In this document: one piece after another, positions 21,762 to 30,712 of the stretch
How the letters are laid out: each line of letters opens with the position of its first letter
Numbering within the stretch: position 1 is the first letter of the stretch
Assembly (NCBI RefSeq): GCF_017308075.1
Contig: NZ_JAFKFX010000025.1
Coordinates: 186,001 to 250,000 of the forward strand
Direction of reading: 5' to 3'
From: Allobosea sp.
GTDB taxonomy: Bacteria > Pseudomonadota > Alphaproteobacteria > Rhizobiales > Beijerinckiaceae
DNA: 64,000 nucleotides
The notes under the pieces: generated by a model
Seen by the model: the letters and a program-made list of their open reading frames with translations, nothing else
Database searches by the model: none
Told to the model about the DNA's origin: nothing
Program-made: the position numbers and the translations under genes

Positions 21762-22547
21762 TCACATTTCTCGCGCGATTGCGAGGCTCGCGGGCAACAA
21801 GCGCGCCAGCCGCCTGCCCCAGGCGCGCGCCGCGTGCGGCTGGCCGATCAGGTCCTGGCGGATCTCGATCAGCGCGTCGAGCAGGCCGCGCCGCGTCGCA
21901 TGCCGGTCGATCGTGTCGCCCGGCAGCCCGCCCTTATAGGGCTCGTTGTCGCCGACGATCAGATCGCCTTTGTTCTGCAGCGCCGCGATCAGCGCCTGCG
22001 CCAGCCGGCCCTCGCGGTCCCAGAGCACACCGGCATGCCAGGGGCGGGGCACGCCCTTCCAGAACGGCGTGAAGGAATGCAGCGAGACGATCGCCGGCGG
22101 GTGTCCAGCCGCGATCGCGGCCTCGACCGCCGCGTCGATGGCGGCGTCATAGGGCGCGTAATAGCGGAGGATCCGCTCGGCGATGCCGGCCTCGTCGATC
22201 CGGGCGTTGCCGGGCACGAGCGCGCCATCCGAAATGCGCATCACCAGGGTCGGGTCATCGCGCCCGCGATTGGGATCGATCAGGAGGCGCGAGAAATTGC
22301 TCAGCACCGCCGGCGCGCCCAGCGCCGCCGCCATGGCCCGCGTCATCTCGGCCGCGCCGATATCGTAGGCGATATGGCGTTCGAGCTGCTGGGCCGGCAG
22401 GCCGAGCCCGTCGAGCTCGGCAGGAATGGCGTTGGTGGCGTGGTCACAGAGCAGCAGCACGCCGGTCGCCGGATCGCCCGGGATGATCTCGACCTCGCCC
22501 GGGAGCAACGGGACAGCATCGTTCGGCAAGGCCATCTGCGTCCCCAT
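21762..22547 (-). CDS. N-formylglutamate amidohydrolase family protein
   Basis: 261-residue protein of the HutG/FGase family. It has LLLCDHATNAIP near the N-terminus, HIAYDIGA, SRLLIDPNRG, SLHSFTP and the GDNEPYKG block, with the His/Asp/Glu residues expected for zinc binding. The family hydrolyses N-formyl-L-glutamate to glutamate and formate. No other hut genes are nearby, so the natural substrate is unsure. GAGGG precedes the ATG at 22547. A longer overlapping frame to 23084 is the shadow of the glycerate kinase gene. Confidence 0.88.
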   Translation of the reverse strand: MGTQMALPNDAVPLLPGEVEIIPGDPATGVLLLCDHATNAIPAELDGLGLPAQQLERHIAYDIGAAEMTRAMAAALGAPAVLSNFSRLLIDPNRGRDDPTLVMRISDGALVPGNARIDEAGIAERILRYYAPYDAAIDAAVEAAIAAGHPPAIVSLHSFTPFWKGVPRPWHAGVLWDREGRLAQALIAALQNKGDLIVGDNEPYKGGLPGDTIDRHATRRGLLDALIEIRQDLIGQPHAARAWGRRLARLLPASLAIAREM

Positions 22548-22660
22548 TCCGCCCTCGGAACCGCCCAGCAAATCGCGGATGACGCCCGCGCGCCAGCGAC
22601 ATAGAAGGGGCTGAGACGAAAGTCGATTGGCATGATCGGATTCGCGGGAAGGCCGACGGT

Positions 22661-23968
22661 TTGCAACAGCTTCGCAAGGCAATCGAACAGCGGCGCAAAG
22701 TGGCGCGGACGATCTTCGACGCCGCCGTGGCGCGCGCCCATCCGAGCAGCTGGCTCGCCGGGCACCTGCCCAAGCCTCCCCCGTCCGGCCGCCTGATCCT
22801 GCTCGCCGCCGGCAAGGCCGCCGGCAGCATGACCGCGCTCGCCGAAGCGCATTATCTCGACACGCTCGGCCTCGCGCCCGAACGCCTGCTCGGCCACGCC
22901 GTCGCCCGGCACGGCTACGAGACCAAGACCCGCCACATCCCGATGGTCGCCGCCGGCCATCCGGTACCGGACGAAGGCAGCATCGCCAGCGCCGAGCGCG
23001 CGCTCGCTCTCGCCCAGGGCGCAACGGCCGACGATCTCGTCCTCGTCCTGCTCTCCGGCGGCGGATCGGCCAACTGGGTCGCACCGGCCGGCACGCTCAC
23101 GCTGGCCGAGAAGCAGGCCGTCAACAAGGCGCTACTGCGCTCGGGCGCGCCGATCGGCGAGATGAACATCGTGCGCAAGCGGCTCTCGCGCATCAAGGGC
23201 GGCAGGCTTGCCCTCGCCGCCGCCCCAGCACGGCTTTTGACCATCGCGGTCTCCGACGTGCCGCATGATGACCCGGCCGCCATCGCCTCGGGCCCGACCG
23301 TGCCCGACCCCAGCACCATGGCCGATGCCCGCGCCATCGTCGCCCGCTACGGGCTGAAGCTGCCGCCGGCGGCCGAGGCACTCCTCGCCGACGAGGCCAA
23401 CGAGACGCCGAAGCCCGGCCATCCCGCCTTTGCCGGCAGCGACTACCGCATCGTCGCCCGCCCGGCCGACGCGATCGCCGCCGCGGTGGCGGCCGCCCGC
23501 GCCGCCGGTTACGAACCGATCGATCTCGGGCCCGATCTCGAAGGCGAGGCCCGCGAGGTCGCGCAGCGGCAGGCCCGGCAGGCCCTTGCATTGAAGGCGG
23601 AAGGCCGGCGCGCCGCGCTGATCTCGGGTGGCGAACTCACCGTCACCATCGCCGGCAAGGGCCGTGGCGGCCCGAACCAGGAGTTCGCATTGGCGCTGGC
23701 CATCGCGCTCGCCAGCGAGCCGGGCATCGTCGCGCTCATCGGCGACACCGACGGCACCGATGGCGGCGGCGGCGAAGCCAGCGATCCGGCGGGCGCGATC
23801 ATCGACGAGACGACGCTGGCACGCGCCCGCGCGCTCGGCCTCGATCCCGCCCAATCGCTGCGCGACAATGATTCGACCGGCTTCTTCGAAGGCCTTGGCG
23901 ACCTGCTGCGGACCGGCCCGACCCTGACCAATGTCAACGATTGCCGCGTAATCCTGATCGATCCATGA
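22661..23968 (+). CDS. Glycerate 2-kinase (TtuD/GckA, MOFRL type)
   Basis: 435-residue class II glycerate kinase. The N-terminal DUF4147 domain has LAAGKAAGSM and LLSGGGSANW nucleotide/substrate motifs. The C-terminal MOFRL domain has LISGGELTVTI, GRGGPNQEFALALA, DTDGTDG and DNDSTGFF. It phosphorylates D-glycerate to 2-phosphoglycerate with ATP. The start is TTG at 22661 with GGGAAGG about 8 nt ahead. The stop overlaps the DUF1036 start, and pyruvate kinase follows, so 2-phosphoglycerate feeds lower glycolysis. Glycerate could come from the beta-hydroxyacid dehydrogenases later in the window. Confidence 0.92.
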   Translation: MQQLRKAIEQRRKVARTIFDAAVARAHPSSWLAGHLPKPPPSGRLILLAAGKAAGSMTALAEAHYLDTLGLAPERLLGHAVARHGYETKTRHIPMVAAGHPVPDEGSIASAERALALAQGATADDLVLVLLSGGGSANWVAPAGTLTLAEKQAVNKALLRSGAPIGEMNIVRKRLSRIKGGRLALAAAPARLLTIAVSDVPHDDPAAIASGPTVPDPSTMADARAIVARYGLKLPPAAEALLADEANETPKPGHPAFAGSDYRIVARPADAIAAAVAAARAAGYEPIDLGPDLEGEAREVAQRQARQALALKAEGRRAALISGGELTVTIAGKGRGGPNQEFALALAIALASEPGIVALIGDTDGTDGGGGEASDPAGAIIDETTLARARALGLDPAQSLRDNDSTGFFEGLGDLLRTGPTLTNVNDCRVILIDP

Positions 23969-24417
23969 TTTTGAGCGCACGCTTCGCCCGATCCGGGCTT
24001 CGCCTCGCCTTGCCGGCAGCGCTCCTGCTCGCAGGCGCCGTCCCGGCGCTGGCTGATCTGCGCATGTGCAACACCACGGGCAGCCGCGTCGGCGTCGCCA
24101 TCGGCTATCGCGACGCCCAGGGTTGGGTCACCGAAGGCTGGTGGAACATCGCGCCGCGGGCCTGCGAGACCCTGCTGCGCGGCACGCTGGCGGCACGCTT
24201 CTACTATGTCCACGCCGTCGACTACGACAAGGGCGGCGAATGGACCGGCAAGTCGATCATGTGCACCCGCAACAAGGAGTTCACCATCCGCGGCATCGAG
24301 GATTGCCTGTCGCGCGGCTATGACCGCTCGGGCTTCTTCGAGGTCGACACCGGCGAGCAGAAGGGCTGGACGATCCAGTTGACCGACACCCCCGGAGCAG
24401 CGCCGCCGCGGCCTTGA
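23965..24417 (+). CDS. DUF1036 secreted small protein
   Basis: 150-residue protein with a signal peptide (LALPAALLLAGAVPALA) and a DUF1036 domain. The domain includes RMCNTTGSRVGVAIGYRD, GWWNIAPRAC and YYVHAVDYDKGGEW, with four conserved cysteines that could form two disulfides. The function is unknown. The gene is coupled to glycerate kinase (ATGA overlap) and lies 125 bp before pyk. DUF1036 beside pyruvate kinase is a conserved alphaproteobacterial arrangement. The ATG at 23965 is chosen since translation from 23941 adds residues ahead of the signal peptide. Confidence 0.85.
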   Translation: MILSARFARSGLRLALPAALLLAGAVPALADLRMCNTTGSRVGVAIGYRDAQGWVTEGWWNIAPRACETLLRGTLAARFYYVHAVDYDKGGEWTGKSIMCTRNKEFTIRGIEDCLSRGYDRSGFFEVDTGEQKGWTIQLTDTPGAAPPRP

Positions 24418-24439
24418 CCGCGATAGCCTTTCCAGTTCC

Positions 24440-24473
24440 GGGCGAGCGCAGAATCTTGCGTCTGCGCTTGCCC
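24440..24473 (+). other. RNA hairpin between DUF1036 gene and pyk
   Basis: 13-bp inverted repeat GGGCGAGCGCAGA / TCTGCGCTTGCCC (one G-U pair), loop 8 nt, without a T tract. It begins 23 nt after the DUF1036 stop and ends 70 nt before pyk. It could weakly attenuate transcription or protect mRNA ends. Confidence 0.5.
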
Positions 24474-24542
24474 TGGAGCCACGAATAAGCGACGGAACGA
24501 CCGGACGCAGAACGAACTGCGCGAACAAGGAGAAACGACCCA

Positions 24543-25982
24543 ATGTGGCGGGAACGACGGATCAAGATCATCGCGACATTGGGGCCCGCCTCCTCCACGC
24601 CGGAGATGTGTGCGAAACTTTTCCAGGCCGGCGTCGACGTTTTCCGGATCAACATGAGCCATACCCAACGCGAGACGCTGCCCGAGAAGGTCGCGATGCT
24701 GCGGGCGCTGGAGACGCAGTTCCGGCGTCCGGTCGGCATCCTCGCCGATCTGCAGGGGCCGAAGCTGCGCGTCGGCCAGTTCGGTGGCGATGGCGGCGTG
24801 CTGCTGGAGAACGGCGCGCGTTTCACCCTCGATTCAGATCCTGCCCCCGGCACGGTCAAGCGCGTCCACCTGCCCCATCCGGAAATCCTCTCGGCGCTGG
24901 AGCCCGGTCACAACCTGATCCTCGATGACGGCAAGATCCGGCTCGTGGTCGAGAAGGCCTCGGAGAAGCAGGCCGTCACCAAGGTCACGGTCGGCGGCCG
25001 GCTGTCCTCGCGCAAGGGCATCAGCCTGCCCGACACCACGATTGCGGTCTCGGCGATGACCGACAAGGACCGCTCCGACGCCGAGGCGGCGGCCGAGGCC
25101 GGCGTCGACTGGATCGCACTCTCCTTCGTGCAGCGGCCCGAGGACATGGCCGATCTCCGCAAGATCGTGCGCGGCCGCGCGCTCGCCCTGGCCAAGATCG
25201 AGAAGCCGCAGGCGCTGCTGCGGCTCGAGGAAATCATCGATGCCTCCGACGCGATCATGGTCGCGCGCGGCGATCTCGGCGTCGAGATGCCGCTCGAGAA
25301 GGTTCCCGGCACGCAGAAGCGCATCACCCGCCTGTCGCGGCGCATGGGCAAGCCGGTGGTGGTCGCGACCCAGATGCTGGAGAGCATGATCACCGCCCCG
25401 GTGCCGACCCGCGCCGAGGTCTCCGATGTCGCGACCGCCGTCTTCGAGGGCGCCGACGCCGTGATGCTTTCGGCCGAGAGCGCCGCCGGCCAATTCCCGG
25501 TCGAAGCCGTCACGATGATGAACCGCATCGCCGAGGAGGTCGAGAACGACACGACCTATCGCTCGATCCTCGACGCGCAGCGCGCCGAGCCGGAGGCGAC
25601 CGGCGCCGACGCCATCGCCAAGGCCGCCCATGAGATCGCCTCTGCCCTGCACCTGAAGGCGATCGCGGCCTGGACCTCCTCGGGCTCGACCGCCTTCCGC
25701 CTCGCCCGCGAGCGGCCGAATTCGACGGTCGTCGCGCTGACGCCCAACCGCGCGACGGCACGCCGCCTGACCCTGGTCTGGGGCGTGCATGCGGTCGTCA
25801 CCAAGGACGCCAGCGACAATGACGACATGGCCTTCCGCGCCTGCAAATTCGCGGTGCGCGAGGGCTATGCGGCGCTCGGCGACCGCATCATCGTCGTCGC
25901 CGGCGTCCCTTTCGGCACGCCGGGTGCGACCAACATGGTCCGCATCGCCTTCGTGGCGAAGGAGCATGTCGAACAGGCGTGA
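24543..25982 (+). CDS. pyk: Pyruvate kinase
   Basis: 479-residue pyruvate kinase converting PEP and ADP to pyruvate and ATP. It shows the N-terminal KIIATLGPASS, the barrel motifs NMSHT, ADLQGPKLRVG and LAKIEKPQAL, the active-site VARGDLGVEMP and ATQMLESMI, a B domain at about 70-165, and the C-terminal allosteric domain. NMSHT in place of the more common NFSHG is a mild variant seen in alphaproteobacteria. It is downstream of glycerate kinase and DUF1036. Confidence 0.97.
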   Translation: MWRERRIKIIATLGPASSTPEMCAKLFQAGVDVFRINMSHTQRETLPEKVAMLRALETQFRRPVGILADLQGPKLRVGQFGGDGGVLLENGARFTLDSDPAPGTVKRVHLPHPEILSALEPGHNLILDDGKIRLVVEKASEKQAVTKVTVGGRLSSRKGISLPDTTIAVSAMTDKDRSDAEAAAEAGVDWIALSFVQRPEDMADLRKIVRGRALALAKIEKPQALLRLEEIIDASDAIMVARGDLGVEMPLEKVPGTQKRITRLSRRMGKPVVVATQMLESMITAPVPTRAEVSDVATAVFEGADAVMLSAESAAGQFPVEAVTMMNRIAEEVENDTTYRSILDAQRAEPEATGADAIAKAAHEIASALHLKAIAAWTSSGSTAFRLARERPNSTVVALTPNRATARRLTLVWGVHAVVTKDASDNDDMAFRACKFAVREGYAALGDRIIVVAGVPFGTPGATNMVRIAFVAKEHVEQA

Positions 25983-26115
25983 GGACGTCTCTTCGCGCTT
26001 GCTGAGGAAGCACGCCGTCTTTCCGGGGTTTCCCGCAGCGAAGAGCCCGGCCCCCATGAATACCACGGCCGGCAGCAAGACTGTCGGTCGTGCTGCTTTC
26101 TCGAAAACGCATCGA

Positions 26116-26162
26116 GGTCATGGGTTCCGGGCTCGGGCCTTGCGGCCTGCCCCGGAATGACC
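26116..26162. repeat. REP-like palindromic element
   Basis: Imperfect inverted repeat from GGTCATGGGTTCCGGG to CCCCGGAATGACC around a central GGGCCTTGCGGCCT hairpin, in the 259-bp gap between pyk and pncB. Elements with GTCAT..CCGG ends also occur at 32888-32931. The rest of this gap shows nothing recognisable apart from space for the pncB promoter. Confidence 0.55.
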
Positions 26163-26241
26163 CTGTGCCGCCGCCCGCCATTCCCCTGCGGCCGCCCCTG
26201 CTCTACTGCTTGAGCGATCCTTCCAGCAGCCCGCGACGCCC

Positions 26242-27546
26242 ATGGCCATCACCGACATCGCCTCACGGACCTACAACCACAGCTGGCGGCTCGACCCGAT
26301 CGTGCGCAGCCTGCTCGACACCGATTTCTACAAGCTCCTGATGCTGCAGATGATCAGGAGCTTCCACCCGAAGGTCGAGGTCACCTTCGGGCTGATCAAC
26401 CGCAGCAAGGCGATCCGGCTCGCCGAGGTGATCGACGAAGGTGAGCTGCGCGCCCAGCTCGACCATGCCCGGGAACTGCGCTTCACCAAGAAGGAGCTGA
26501 TCTGGCTCGCCGGCAACAGCTTCTACGGCAAGACCCAGATGTTCACGCCGGATTTCATCGCCTGGCTCGCCGAGTTCCGCCTGCCCGATTACGAGCTGCG
26601 CAAGGTCGACGGGCAATACGAGCTGACCTTCGCCGGCCCCTGGACCCATTCGATGATGTGGGAGATCCCGGCCCTCGCCATCGTCAACGAGCTGCGCTCG
26701 CGCCAGGCCCTGAAGGGCTGGGGGCGCTTCGCGCTCGACGTGCTCTATGCCCGCGCCAAGTCGAAGCTCTGGGACAAGGTCGAGCGGCTGAAGAAGCTGC
26801 CCGATCTGCGCATCTCCGATTTCGGCACCCGCCGCCGCCATGGCCATCTCTGGCAGCGCTGGTGCGTCGAGGCGCTGAAGGAGGGCCTCGGGCCGACCTT
26901 CACCGGCACCTCGAACGTGCTGCTCGCCATGGAGAACGATCTCGAGGCGATCGGCACCAACGCCCATGAACTGCCGATGGTGCTGGCGGCGCTGGCCGAC
27001 GGCGACGAGGAACTGCGCGCCGCCCCCTATCGCGTGCTCGACGAATGGCGTCAGGTCTATGCCGGCAACCTCCTGATCGTGCTGCCCGACGCCTTCGGCA
27101 CCACCGCCTTCCTCGACGACGCCCCCTCCTGGCTCGCCGACTGGACCGGCTTTCGCCCCGACAGCGCCCCACCGATCGAGGCAGGCGAGCAGATCATCGC
27201 CTGGTGGAAATCCCAGGGCCGCGATCCCCAGAGCAAGCTGCTGATCTTCTCCGACGGCATGGACATCGACTCGATCGAGGAAGCCTATCACCATTTCCAC
27301 GGCAGGGTCCGCACCAGCTTCGGCTGGGGCACCAACCTCACCAACGACTTCGTTGGCTGCTCGCCGGTCGGCACGCCCGATCTCGACCCGATCTCGCTGG
27401 TCTGCAAGGTCGTCAGCGCCAATGGCCGCCCGGCGGTGAAACTCTCCGACAACCCGAACAAGGCCACGGGCGATCCGGCCGAGATCGCCCGATACCTGCG
27501 TATCTTCGGCGGCGCGGATCGCAAGGCGAAGGCGGTCAGGGTCTGA
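26242..27546 (+). CDS. pncB: Nicotinate phosphoribosyltransferase
   Basis: 434-residue NAPRTase. It makes nicotinate mononucleotide from nicotinate and PRPP in NAD salvage. It shows the N-terminal [25 protein letters not shown] with the phosphorylatable His, [10 protein letters not shown], and a PRPP-region [10 protein letters not shown]. The length fits the type I bacterial enzyme. It stands alone between pyk and a convergent methyltransferase gene. Confidence 0.95.
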   Translation: MAITDIASRTYNHSWRLDPIVRSLLDTDFYKLLMLQMIRSFHPKVEVTFGLINRSKAIRLAEVIDEGELRAQLDHARELRFTKKELIWLAGNSFYGKTQMFTPDFIAWLAEFRLPDYELRKVDGQYELTFAGPWTHSMMWEIPALAIVNELRSRQALKGWGRFALDVLYARAKSKLWDKVERLKKLPDLRISDFGTRRRHGHLWQRWCVEALKEGLGPTFTGTSNVLLAMENDLEAIGTNAHELPMVLAALADGDEELRAAPYRVLDEWRQVYAGNLLIVLPDAFGTTAFLDDAPSWLADWTGFRPDSAPPIEAGEQIIAWWKSQGRDPQSKLLIFSDGMDIDSIEEAYHHFHGRVRTSFGWGTNLTNDFVGCSPVGTPDLDPISLVCKVVSANGRPAVKLSDNPNKATGDPAEIARYLRIFGGADRKAKAVRV

Positions 27547-27568
27547 GCCCGCCGCGATCCGCACGGTA

Positions 27569-28297
27569 TCAGCGCTGCGCCGACACCAGCAGCATCATCG
27601 GCCGCTCCAGCTCCTCCGCCAGCCCGGGATTCTCCGTGATCTGGGCGGCGGTCGGCGCGAATTCCGCGACATGGCGGAGCGTCCAGCCGGCGGCGATCAG
27701 GCCGTTCAGCGTCGTACCGAGCGTCCGGTGATATTTGAGGACGCCGTCGGTGAACCAGTTGGTGCGGCGCTCGCCTTCCACGGCATAACGGTTCACCGGC
27801 CAGGTCTTGCGCCCGTCCTCATCGCTCGACCAGCGCGGATGGGCCGCCGCCATGTAGATCGGGTGCTCGATCGTGAAGACGAAATGCGCGCCCGGCGTCA
27901 GAGCCTGGTGGATCATGCGGACCAGCCGGCCGAAATCCGCGATATAGTGGAAGGTCAGGGCGCTGTAGGCGAAGTCGAACGCCGCCGGAGGCAGCTCAAG
28001 CGTCTCGAGATCGGCGATCTCATAGGCGATCGCGGCATCCGAGGTCTGCGCCCGGGCACGCGCGATCATCTTTTCGGAGACATCCAGACCCGTGACCGAT
28101 GCGGCGCCCTGTTCGCGCGCCCAGCGCGCGAACCAGCCGAAGCCACAGCCGAGATCGACGACCCGCCTCCCCTTCAGATCGGGGATAAGTGCGCGGATGG
28201 CCGGCCATTCCGGCGCCCCGGCGAGGCCGTGGACCTGCCGCGGAAGCTGGCTATAGCCGGCGAAGAATTCGGGATCGTCATAGATGTTCTGTGCCAT
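27569..28297 (-). CDS. Class I SAM-dependent methyltransferase
   Basis: 242 residues. Motif I VVDLGCGFGWFARWA (about 49-63) is followed by VTGLDVSEKMI (acidic loop), the motif YSALTFHYIADF and a C-terminal substrate domain. It is close to the UbiE/Methyltransf_11 group. The substrate is not predictable. The start MAQNIYDD is chosen because GGAG lies 6 nt ahead; MEPF, 4 codons upstream, is the alternative. It is convergent with pncB. Confidence 0.85.
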   Translation of the reverse strand: MAQNIYDDPEFFAGYSQLPRQVHGLAGAPEWPAIRALIPDLKGRRVVDLGCGFGWFARWAREQGAASVTGLDVSEKMIARARAQTSDAAIAYEIADLETLELPPAAFDFAYSALTFHYIADFGRLVRMIHQALTPGAHFVFTIEHPIYMAAAHPRWSSDEDGRKTWPVNRYAVEGERRTNWFTDGVLKYHRTLGTTLNGLIAAGWTLRHVAEFAPTAAQITENPGLAEELERPMMLLVSAQR

Positions 28298-28409
28298 GAA
28301 AGGCTCCATCGGTCATGCGGATGGACGAGGCACAGGCGAAAAGACGGCCTCGTCCGTATCCGGCGAGGCTGCGGGTGCGCGATACGCTTGGACTAACGCG
28401 ATCGATGCC

Positions 28410-28436
28410 CCGGCATCCCGCCAGTCGGGATGCCGG
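28410..28436. terminator. Hairpin ending the Xre-RES operon
   Basis: Perfect 11-bp inverted repeat CCGGCATCCCG / CGGGATGCCGG with a 5-nt loop, in the 216-bp gap between the RES gene and the methyltransferase gene. No T run follows on either strand. Position suggests it ends the toxin transcript. Nothing else is recognisable in this gap. Confidence 0.5.
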
Positions 28437-28513
28437 CGAGCCGGGCGACAATATGCGTGTCCTTCTCGATCATGCCGGCATTATCTGGAGCAGAGCGAGG
28501 GCGTGTCAACGGG

Positions 28514-29224
28514 CTACCCGATCCGGAACACCCTCCCCGTCCCAGCCTCGCGGTAGAGATCCACCCGCCTGCCGTTCCAGTGATAGTCGAGATGCCGGCC
28601 CTGAACCGGATCGTGCGCGAGGTCCGGCCAGAACAGGCCGACGCATTCGCCGTCCGGCCGGCGCACGCTCGGATAGACGACGCCGTCCGAGCCCGACGCC
28701 CTGAGCCGCGCGCCCAGCGCCTGCCCGGCCTCGTACCCTTCCGCCAGCAGCAGCGGGCTCGTCCCGACCGCCTCGCCACGCAGATCGTGCAGTGAGCCTT
28801 CGACCGAGAGAACGATCTCGCGGAACTGCGAGGTCCAGCCCGGCGGCTCCTGTGTCTTCGCCATGAAGCTTGCATGGTGATGGATCGTCTCGAACAGCGC
28901 CGTCTCGAAGACGTCGCCGGCATAGAGCACGCCGAACGAGCCGTCGCTGAACCGGCTCGGCCGGTCGCGGCTGACATGGGTGAAGGGCGCCATCAGGAGG
29001 CTCGCCCCGGGGCCGGAGACGCGACGGCCCGGCGGCACCAGATCGAGATTGCCGATCGTCTCCATCAGCCGCGGATTGGTCTTCATCTCGGCCGAGATCA
29101 GCAGTGGCCAGTCGGCGGGGTCGGCGATGTCCTCGAACAGATCGATCGGCGGGAAGGCGCTGCGGATGATGCGGACCGCCGCCGAGCACGCGACCGGAAC
29201 GACCGGAAACTTGCCGGAACTCAC
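28514..29224 (-). CDS. RES-domain toxin
   Basis: 236-residue RES-family protein. The family's Arg-Glu-Ser residues can be placed in SRFSDGSFG, YAGDVFETALFETIHHH and VVYPSVRRPDG. RES toxins of Xre-RES and MbcT/MbcA pairs destroy cellular NAD+ (hydrolysis or phosphorolysis) and arrest growth. It is longer than the minimal 150-160 residue form, with about 70 extra N-terminal residues. Its ATG overlaps the antitoxin stop (ATGA), so it is translated after its antitoxin. Activity is inferred from the family. Confidence 0.88.
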   Translation of the reverse strand: MSSGKFPVVPVACSAAVRIIRSAFPPIDLFEDIADPADWPLLISAEMKTNPRLMETIGNLDLVPPGRRVSGPGASLLMAPFTHVSRDRPSRFSDGSFGVLYAGDVFETALFETIHHHASFMAKTQEPPGWTSQFREIVLSVEGSLHDLRGEAVGTSPLLLAEGYEAGQALGARLRASGSDGVVYPSVRRPDGECVGLFWPDLAHDPVQGRHLDYHWNGRRVDLYREAGTGRVFRIG

Positions 29225-29634
29225 CAGAGCCCACGCTCGGCGTCGAGATAGCGCCGCACCCGCATCAGATCGGTGAGTTCGCCATCGAGCATGACCGCGA
29301 GCGCCGACTTGCCACCGAAGGCCTCGTTCGCCGCCCTGATCCAGGCATAGCCGCGCTGCGGCTCGCGGAAGATCAGGCGCAGCGCCTTGTGAATGCCCAT
29401 CAGATTGGAGAGCCGCGCCGCGCCGTCGCGGTCGATCCGGCCGATCTCGCCGGACTTCCAGCGCCGGTAGCTGCGCACCGGCTGGTCGAGCAGCATGGCG
29501 GCCTCCTCGTCAGTGACGCCCCAGAGCCGAAACAGATTGACCGCCGCCCGGAACATCGCCGCCGCCTCCTCCTGCGTGATCGCGGCGGGAGAAAACGGCG
29601 CAGCAGCGGTATCGACCGGAGAAAGCGCAGTCAT
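29221..29634 (-). CDS. Xre/MbcA/ParS-type antitoxin (DUF2384)
   Basis: 137-residue antitoxin. The N-terminal Xre-like helix-turn-helix (about 25-85, FRLWGVTDEEAAMLLDQPVRSYRRWKSG) precedes a C-terminal DUF2384 toxin-binding domain with NEAFGGKSALAVMLDGE and VRRYLDAERG. It should neutralise the RES toxin and repress the operon. GGAGG lies 7 nt before the ATG at 29634. A 37-bp operator-like inverted repeat sits immediately upstream. Confidence 0.92.
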   Translation of the reverse strand: MTALSPVDTAAAPFSPAAITQEEAAAMFRAAVNLFRLWGVTDEEAAMLLDQPVRSYRRWKSGEIGRIDRDGAARLSNLMGIHKALRLIFREPQRGYAWIRAANEAFGGKSALAVMLDGELTDLMRVRRYLDAERGLW

Positions 29635-29644
29635 GACCAATCCT

Positions 29645-29681
29645 CCATATGGCATCATATAGATAAATTGATGCCATATGG
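29645..29681. promoter_or_regulatory. Operator/promoter of the Xre-RES pair
   Basis: Perfect 13-bp inverted repeat CCATATGGCATCA / TGATGCCATATGG separated by 11 bp of pure A/T-rich DNA. Each arm itself contains the palindrome CCATATGG. On the minus strand the spacer reads ATTTATCTATA, which can serve as a -10 element, so a repressor on both arms would clamp the promoter. It ends 11 bp before the antitoxin ATG and is strikingly AT-rich for this genome. Confidence 0.75.
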
Positions 29682-29707
29682 CAAGTTTAGATCAGCGATT
29701 GGCTGGC

Positions 29708-30664
29708 TCAGCGCCGATCACGAGCCGCTGCGAGCATCGCGTCGATAGCCGCGGCGATCAGCCCCGGCGCGGCATGCTGCGGCATATGACCGACGCCCGG
29801 CAGCAGCAGCAGGCGCCCCTGCGGAGCCTCGCGCGCGATCGCAGCCGAATGGATCGTTGGCGAAACGATGGTGTCGGCATCCCCAGCGACCGCCAGCACC
29901 GGCACTTCGAGCTCGCGATAGCGCGGCGCCTGATCGGCAAGGAAATCGAAAGCGACAGCCATGTCCTCTGCATTGGATTGCTGAACGTCGGGACGCAGCA
30001 GCAGGCGAGCCTCGCCCGCCGCCTCATGGCAAGGCCGTTGCGGGACAAGGCCCGAGACCGCGTCCGTCTCGCCGCCCAGCCGGTAGCGCGCCAGCGGCAC
30101 GCCGACAACATGGCTGAACAGCGACCCGATCCAGGGCGTAGCGGCGATACGCTGCGACCAGGCGATGCCGCCCGGCCAGGGATGGCTCATGGCGCCGAGC
30201 AGCACGAGGCCCTGCAGCCTTTCCGGTCGCTCCAGTGCGATTCGGGACGATATCGCGCCGCCGAGCGAATGCCCGACGAGCACGAAGCGCTCCGGCGCGA
30301 TCCGGTCGAGCCCCTGCATCAGGGCCTGCGCCTGCCGGCCGGGATCGGCCATCTCACGCCCGCCCAAGCGCTCGCTCCAGCCATGGCCGGGGCGATCCAA
30401 TGCGATGACGCGATAATTGGAGAGCGTCGGACCGAGCGCCGCGAGCAGATCGGCATGGTTGTCATAGGCGCCATGGAGTAGCACAACCGTACCGCGCGGC
30501 TCCCCCGCCGGCCTGCACTCACGATAATGCAGCCGCCCGCCTTCAACCGCGACGAAGGCGCCTCGGGGCGGGTGGCGCGCCTCCACCTCGGCACGGGTGA
30601 CCTCACTGAAGACAGCGAGGCCGAGCGCGAGGAGCAGGATGGCGATCAGGGCACAACGCAACAT
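29708..30664 (-). CDS. Alpha/beta hydrolase
   Basis: 318 residues. One N-terminal membrane helix or uncleaved signal (LIAILLLALGLAVFS) is followed by an alpha/beta hydrolase domain. The domain has the oxyanion VLLHGAYDN, the nucleophile elbow GHSLGGA, the acid in VAGDADTIV and the catalytic His in GVGHMPQHA. It probably faces the periplasm on a membrane anchor. The substrate is unknown. It starts 48 bp after the TPR gene on the same strand. Confidence 0.85.
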   Translation of the reverse strand: MLRCALIAILLLALGLAVFSEVTRAEVEARHPPRGAFVAVEGGRLHYRECRPAGEPRGTVVLLHGAYDNHADLLAALGPTLSNYRVIALDRPGHGWSERLGGREMADPGRQAQALMQGLDRIAPERFVLVGHSLGGAISSRIALERPERLQGLVLLGAMSHPWPGGIAWSQRIAATPWIGSLFSHVVGVPLARYRLGGETDAVSGLVPQRPCHEAAGEARLLLRPDVQQSNAEDMAVAFDFLADQAPRYRELEVPVLAVAGDADTIVSPTIHSAAIAREAPQGRLLLLPGVGHMPQHAAPGLIAAAIDAMLAAARDRR

Positions 30665-30712
30665 TGCCGCTCCATCGCGGGCAATCGCATTGAGTCGCTA
30701 CGCGAGCGCGAC

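Noticed and set aside
21762-23084. 440-residue version of the N-formylglutamate hydrolase
   Set aside because: The extra N-terminal part is the complement of the glycerate kinase gene; homology starts at MGTQMALP.
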